Origin: Phaseolus vulgaris
Lineage: Eukaryota > Streptophyta > Magnoliopsida > Fabales > Fabaceae
Direction: 5' to 3'
Length of the DNA stretch: 64,000 nt
NCBI RefSeq assembly: GCF_000499845.2
Contig: NC_023759.2
Span: 44,734,672 to 44,798,671 of the forward strand
The translations under genes and the position numbers were made by a program. Below are positions 61,595-64,000 of the stretch, piece by piece (the stretch's first letter is position 1; every line of letters begins with the position of its first letter). Below the pieces are notes generated by a model that was given only the letters and a program-made list of their open reading frames with translations, searched no databases and was not told where the DNA came from.

Positions 61595-62693
61595 CATCCA
61601 ATTATTTTTGTTCTCAAATTAAATTATGAGATTTTAATTTTTATCAAGAGATTCTTACATAGAGTATTACTCATAAAAAAATTATTTTGCTATTTAGCAA
61701 ATGAAAGAAATTATTTAAAAAAAACTGAGATAAAAGAAAGAGGTTATGGGAAAGAATATTTCTTTTAATTTCTTTATCTTATTTAAATTTAAGCAAAAAG
61801 TATGAATATTTATCAACAGTATACACATTTTAGGTCTAATTAAAGAAAAAAATGTATTTATTAGTGAAATTAGAATAAGAAAAGACTAAACATATGTAGA
61901 AAGAGAAACAACTAAGAATTAAAAAAGATAAAAAAATAATATTAATTTTCTTATAACAACCTTTTATCCTTTCCTTATAACTTTAAATAAATTATAACAT
62001 GAATATATTTATTGTGAATACATTTCAATGTAGTTTATAGATTATTTTCATACATTTAAATTATAAGATATTCCTTATGAAGTTATTAACTATAACAAAG
62101 CAGAATATTACATTAAGATCACACTAAAACTAAAACCAAAGAAAATAGGACTACCAACCAAAGAAAATAGGACTACCAAGATTACATTTTCTAGATTCAA
62201 ACTAAAATTATATCAGTATCTCAATAAGACAATAAACCATGTGTATAGTGTATAAAGTAAAAGTAACATTTATCAAAAGTACATATCATTTCCTAAAATC
62301 ATTATTTTTTGGATAAAATTCATCAATCTTCCAATAGTTAACTTATCAACCTATACCTATTTTGATGGCAGATCCCCAGCCACACACAACCACATAATAA
62401 GGATGATGAAAATCTAGAAGTTGTTTATTGATTTATTTGTAAAGATGGATCTAATTCGGCTTTTGTTTCTTGTTGTAGGTCCAATCAAAAGGACAACTCT
62501 AGGGTGAAAGAATGTACAAACATATCCAAGAAGACCTCCAAGTCATCAAAACATAAACTAAAGTTTTGGTCAGAAGAATATAAGAAGACTGAGTTTTTGC
62601 TGACTAGTCAACATTATTTGCGGGTCGAGCTTTAGCTTAAATAAATTGTATAAAGTTGTTTATGATTTCATGGGCCTAGTAGCATAAAATAAT
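58511..62693. other. AT-rich intergenic region without genes
   Basis: No supportable gene or RNA. Long nearly pure A/T tracts dominate (58730-60030). A (TA)n array is listed separately. Two adjacent copies of AACCAAAGAAAATAGGACTACCA occur at about 62136-62178. Confidence 0.55.
61547..61592. repeat. (TA)n microsatellite
   Basis: About 23 uninterrupted TA units, the longest TA array in the window and likely length-polymorphic. Confidence 0.95.
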
Positions 62694-63057
62694 GGCAATT
62701 GCTTCCTGCACCCAATACTTTTGAACCTGCACCCAACACAATTCCAAAATTCCAAAAATACCCTTTATTTTGGAAATGAAAATCCAGAATTGAAAATAAT
62801 GCATTCTAAAAAAGTAGATCCGGAAGAGATTATTGTGTTCCGGATATAAAAATCCTTAAAAAATCAAAATCTCATTCTAGATAAAAAAATCCGGAACTGA
62901 AAATAATACATTCTGGAAAAATTTATCCGGAAGAGATTATTGTGTTCCGAAAAAGAGAGTCCAAAATATAATTTTATATGTACCCCATTTTTTTAAGAGT
63001 ATTTTTGTCTTTTTTCCTATAATTGGGTGCAGGTATATGGTGCAAGAAGCAATTGAC
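62694..63057. mobile_element. MITE copy B, best-preserved termini of the TGCACC family
   Basis: This 364-bp element has a perfect 9-bp target duplication TAAAATAAT (62685-62693, 63058-63066). The left terminus is GGCAATTGCTTCCTGCACC. The reverse complement of the right is GTCAATTGCTTCTTGCACC. Both arms carry a second CTGCACCCAA box. The interior contains repeated words built on TCCGGAAGAGATTATTGTGTTCCG. There is no coding sequence. The duplication length points to a Mutator-like transposase. Confidence 0.87.
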
Positions 63058-63099
63058 TAAAATAATTAGACCAAATATTTGGGTCAATAGTAAAATATG

Positions 63100-63580
63100 A
63101 ATTGTTAGGGTTAAAAGTGACTAGTTAGGGTAACAATTGGGCTTCTTTGAGCCCAATGTAACCCTAAAACGTGTAGAGTATATTGGAGAACGAAAATCCC
63201 ATTGGCATGAAACACATGGACGTCCACATGGCAACATAGGAGTGGAGAGTATTTAGCATGGAAGGTGTGAGCTAAACATGGAAAGCATGACTCCACATGA
63301 CACCTTCTAACTGGAGAATTTTATTTTGAATTTTCAAATTTTGGCTCCAAAATGTTCAACCCTCTCTCTTATGAATTGAGGTGCTTGACTCTCATTTTAC
63401 AAGATTAATGAATGAGTGAATTGTTACCCAAGTTGCTAGCCAATCTCCCTCTCTTGTATTGCCTCCTTAGGATAAACACTTTAATCTTGTTCTTCACCTA
63501 ACTAAGTGATATGGTCCAACCAATCACTATCCATACTTAGCATGCACATTCAAAAAATCCGTAAACTCCAAGTGAGTCTT
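63100..63580 (+). mobile_element. Possible LTR/TRIM-like remnant
   Basis: The segment begins TGTTAGGGTTAAAAGTGAC. It is less AT-rich than its flanks and carries polyadenylation-like and CT-rich stretches arranged as in a short LTR. No matching second copy, primer-binding site or target duplication was resolved, so this is tentative. Confidence 0.25.
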
Positions 63581-64000
63581 CTTACACGCCTCCTCCATTG
63601 ATGTTTCCACCATTCATCTATAAAAAATTCAAGAATCCAAAACGGAATGAAGACACAAATTCATCGTATGTTTTATTCAATGGTTAAAATTGAAGAAAAC
63701 AAATTAATTTTACGTATCTTGATCTTCACTGTGCTTTAAGGTATACGCGTTTTTGAAGGAGGGAATGAAGTAAAAGTATTCGAAAAACTTATCGATCACC
63801 TAAAAGAAAATCTTAACTATTAACACGCATCAAATCAAGTTTTAAATTTCATATAGCCATTTTTCTCAATAACCCTGTGAATCATTCATGACGAACCTTC
63901 TATAAAAAAATATAAATAAAATTGAAGAGAGAAGAGAAGATATTACATAAGATTACAATTCAAATGAATGCTTAGACTCTTCCTCTTAGCTAGCCTCTAG
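63581..64000. other. Right-edge intergenic sequence
   Basis: AT-rich, with no gene, RNA or repeat recognised up to the window edge. Confidence 0.5.

Overview
The window is nuclear DNA from a flowering plant. The genes have many short GT-AG introns, the spacers are very AT-rich, and they carry plant-type MITEs, a LINE remnant and a Ty1/copia retrotransposon. Protein recall points to a eudicot, most likely a papilionoid legume, but species cannot be fixed from the sequence alone. I see no prokaryotic, organellar or viral genes.

Six protein-coding genes can be rebuilt with every splice junction in phase. (1) 3571-15469, minus: FBL11, a BTB/POZ plus leucine-rich-repeat protein, 17 exons, 923 aa. 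(2) 17169-20753, minus: a KIPK-type AGC-VIII protein kinase, 2 exons, 872 aa. (3) 31339-31942, minus: cytosolic 60S acidic ribosomal protein P2, 3 exons, 113 aa, with a telo-box and a site II element upstream. (4) 34957-38934, plus: an atypical bZIP factor, 6 exons, 503 aa, with Ile in place of the invariant basic-region Arg/Lys. (5) 40543-44125, minus: a secreted subtilase of the SBT4.14/XSP1 type, 11 exons, 752 aa. (6) 56383-57966, minus: an intronless CYP94C-type cytochrome P450 of jasmonoyl-isoleucine catabolism, 527 aa. The genes do not form a pathway. The FBL11/KIPK pair looks like conserved synteny with Arabidopsis chromosome 2.

The space between is transposon-rich. A complete 5,059-bp copia element (48679-53737, minus) has an uninterrupted 1,448-aa polyprotein, LTRs that differ at 1 of 305 sites, and a perfect 5-bp target duplication, so it is a very recent insertion. 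Its LTR ends in TA rather than CA. A family of short inverted-repeat elements sharing a terminus like GGCAATTGCTTCCTGCACC, mostly with 9-bp target duplications (Mutator-like MITEs), occurs about six times. There are also a Tourist-like MITE in an FBL11 intron, a possible Stowaway MITE, a 5'-truncated LINE (24158-26292), an orphan CACTA end (54822-55175) beside a 19-bp-period AT minisatellite, and probable LTR fragments near 15.7-16.2 kb and 63.1-63.6 kb.

Nothing found amounts to a wholly new system. The strongest leads are the MITE family with its clustered insertions, the features of the young copia element (TG...TA LTR, stop codon borrowed from the LTR, long palindrome over the primer-binding site), and the bZIP protein with a substituted DNA-contact residue and a recent in-frame duplication.
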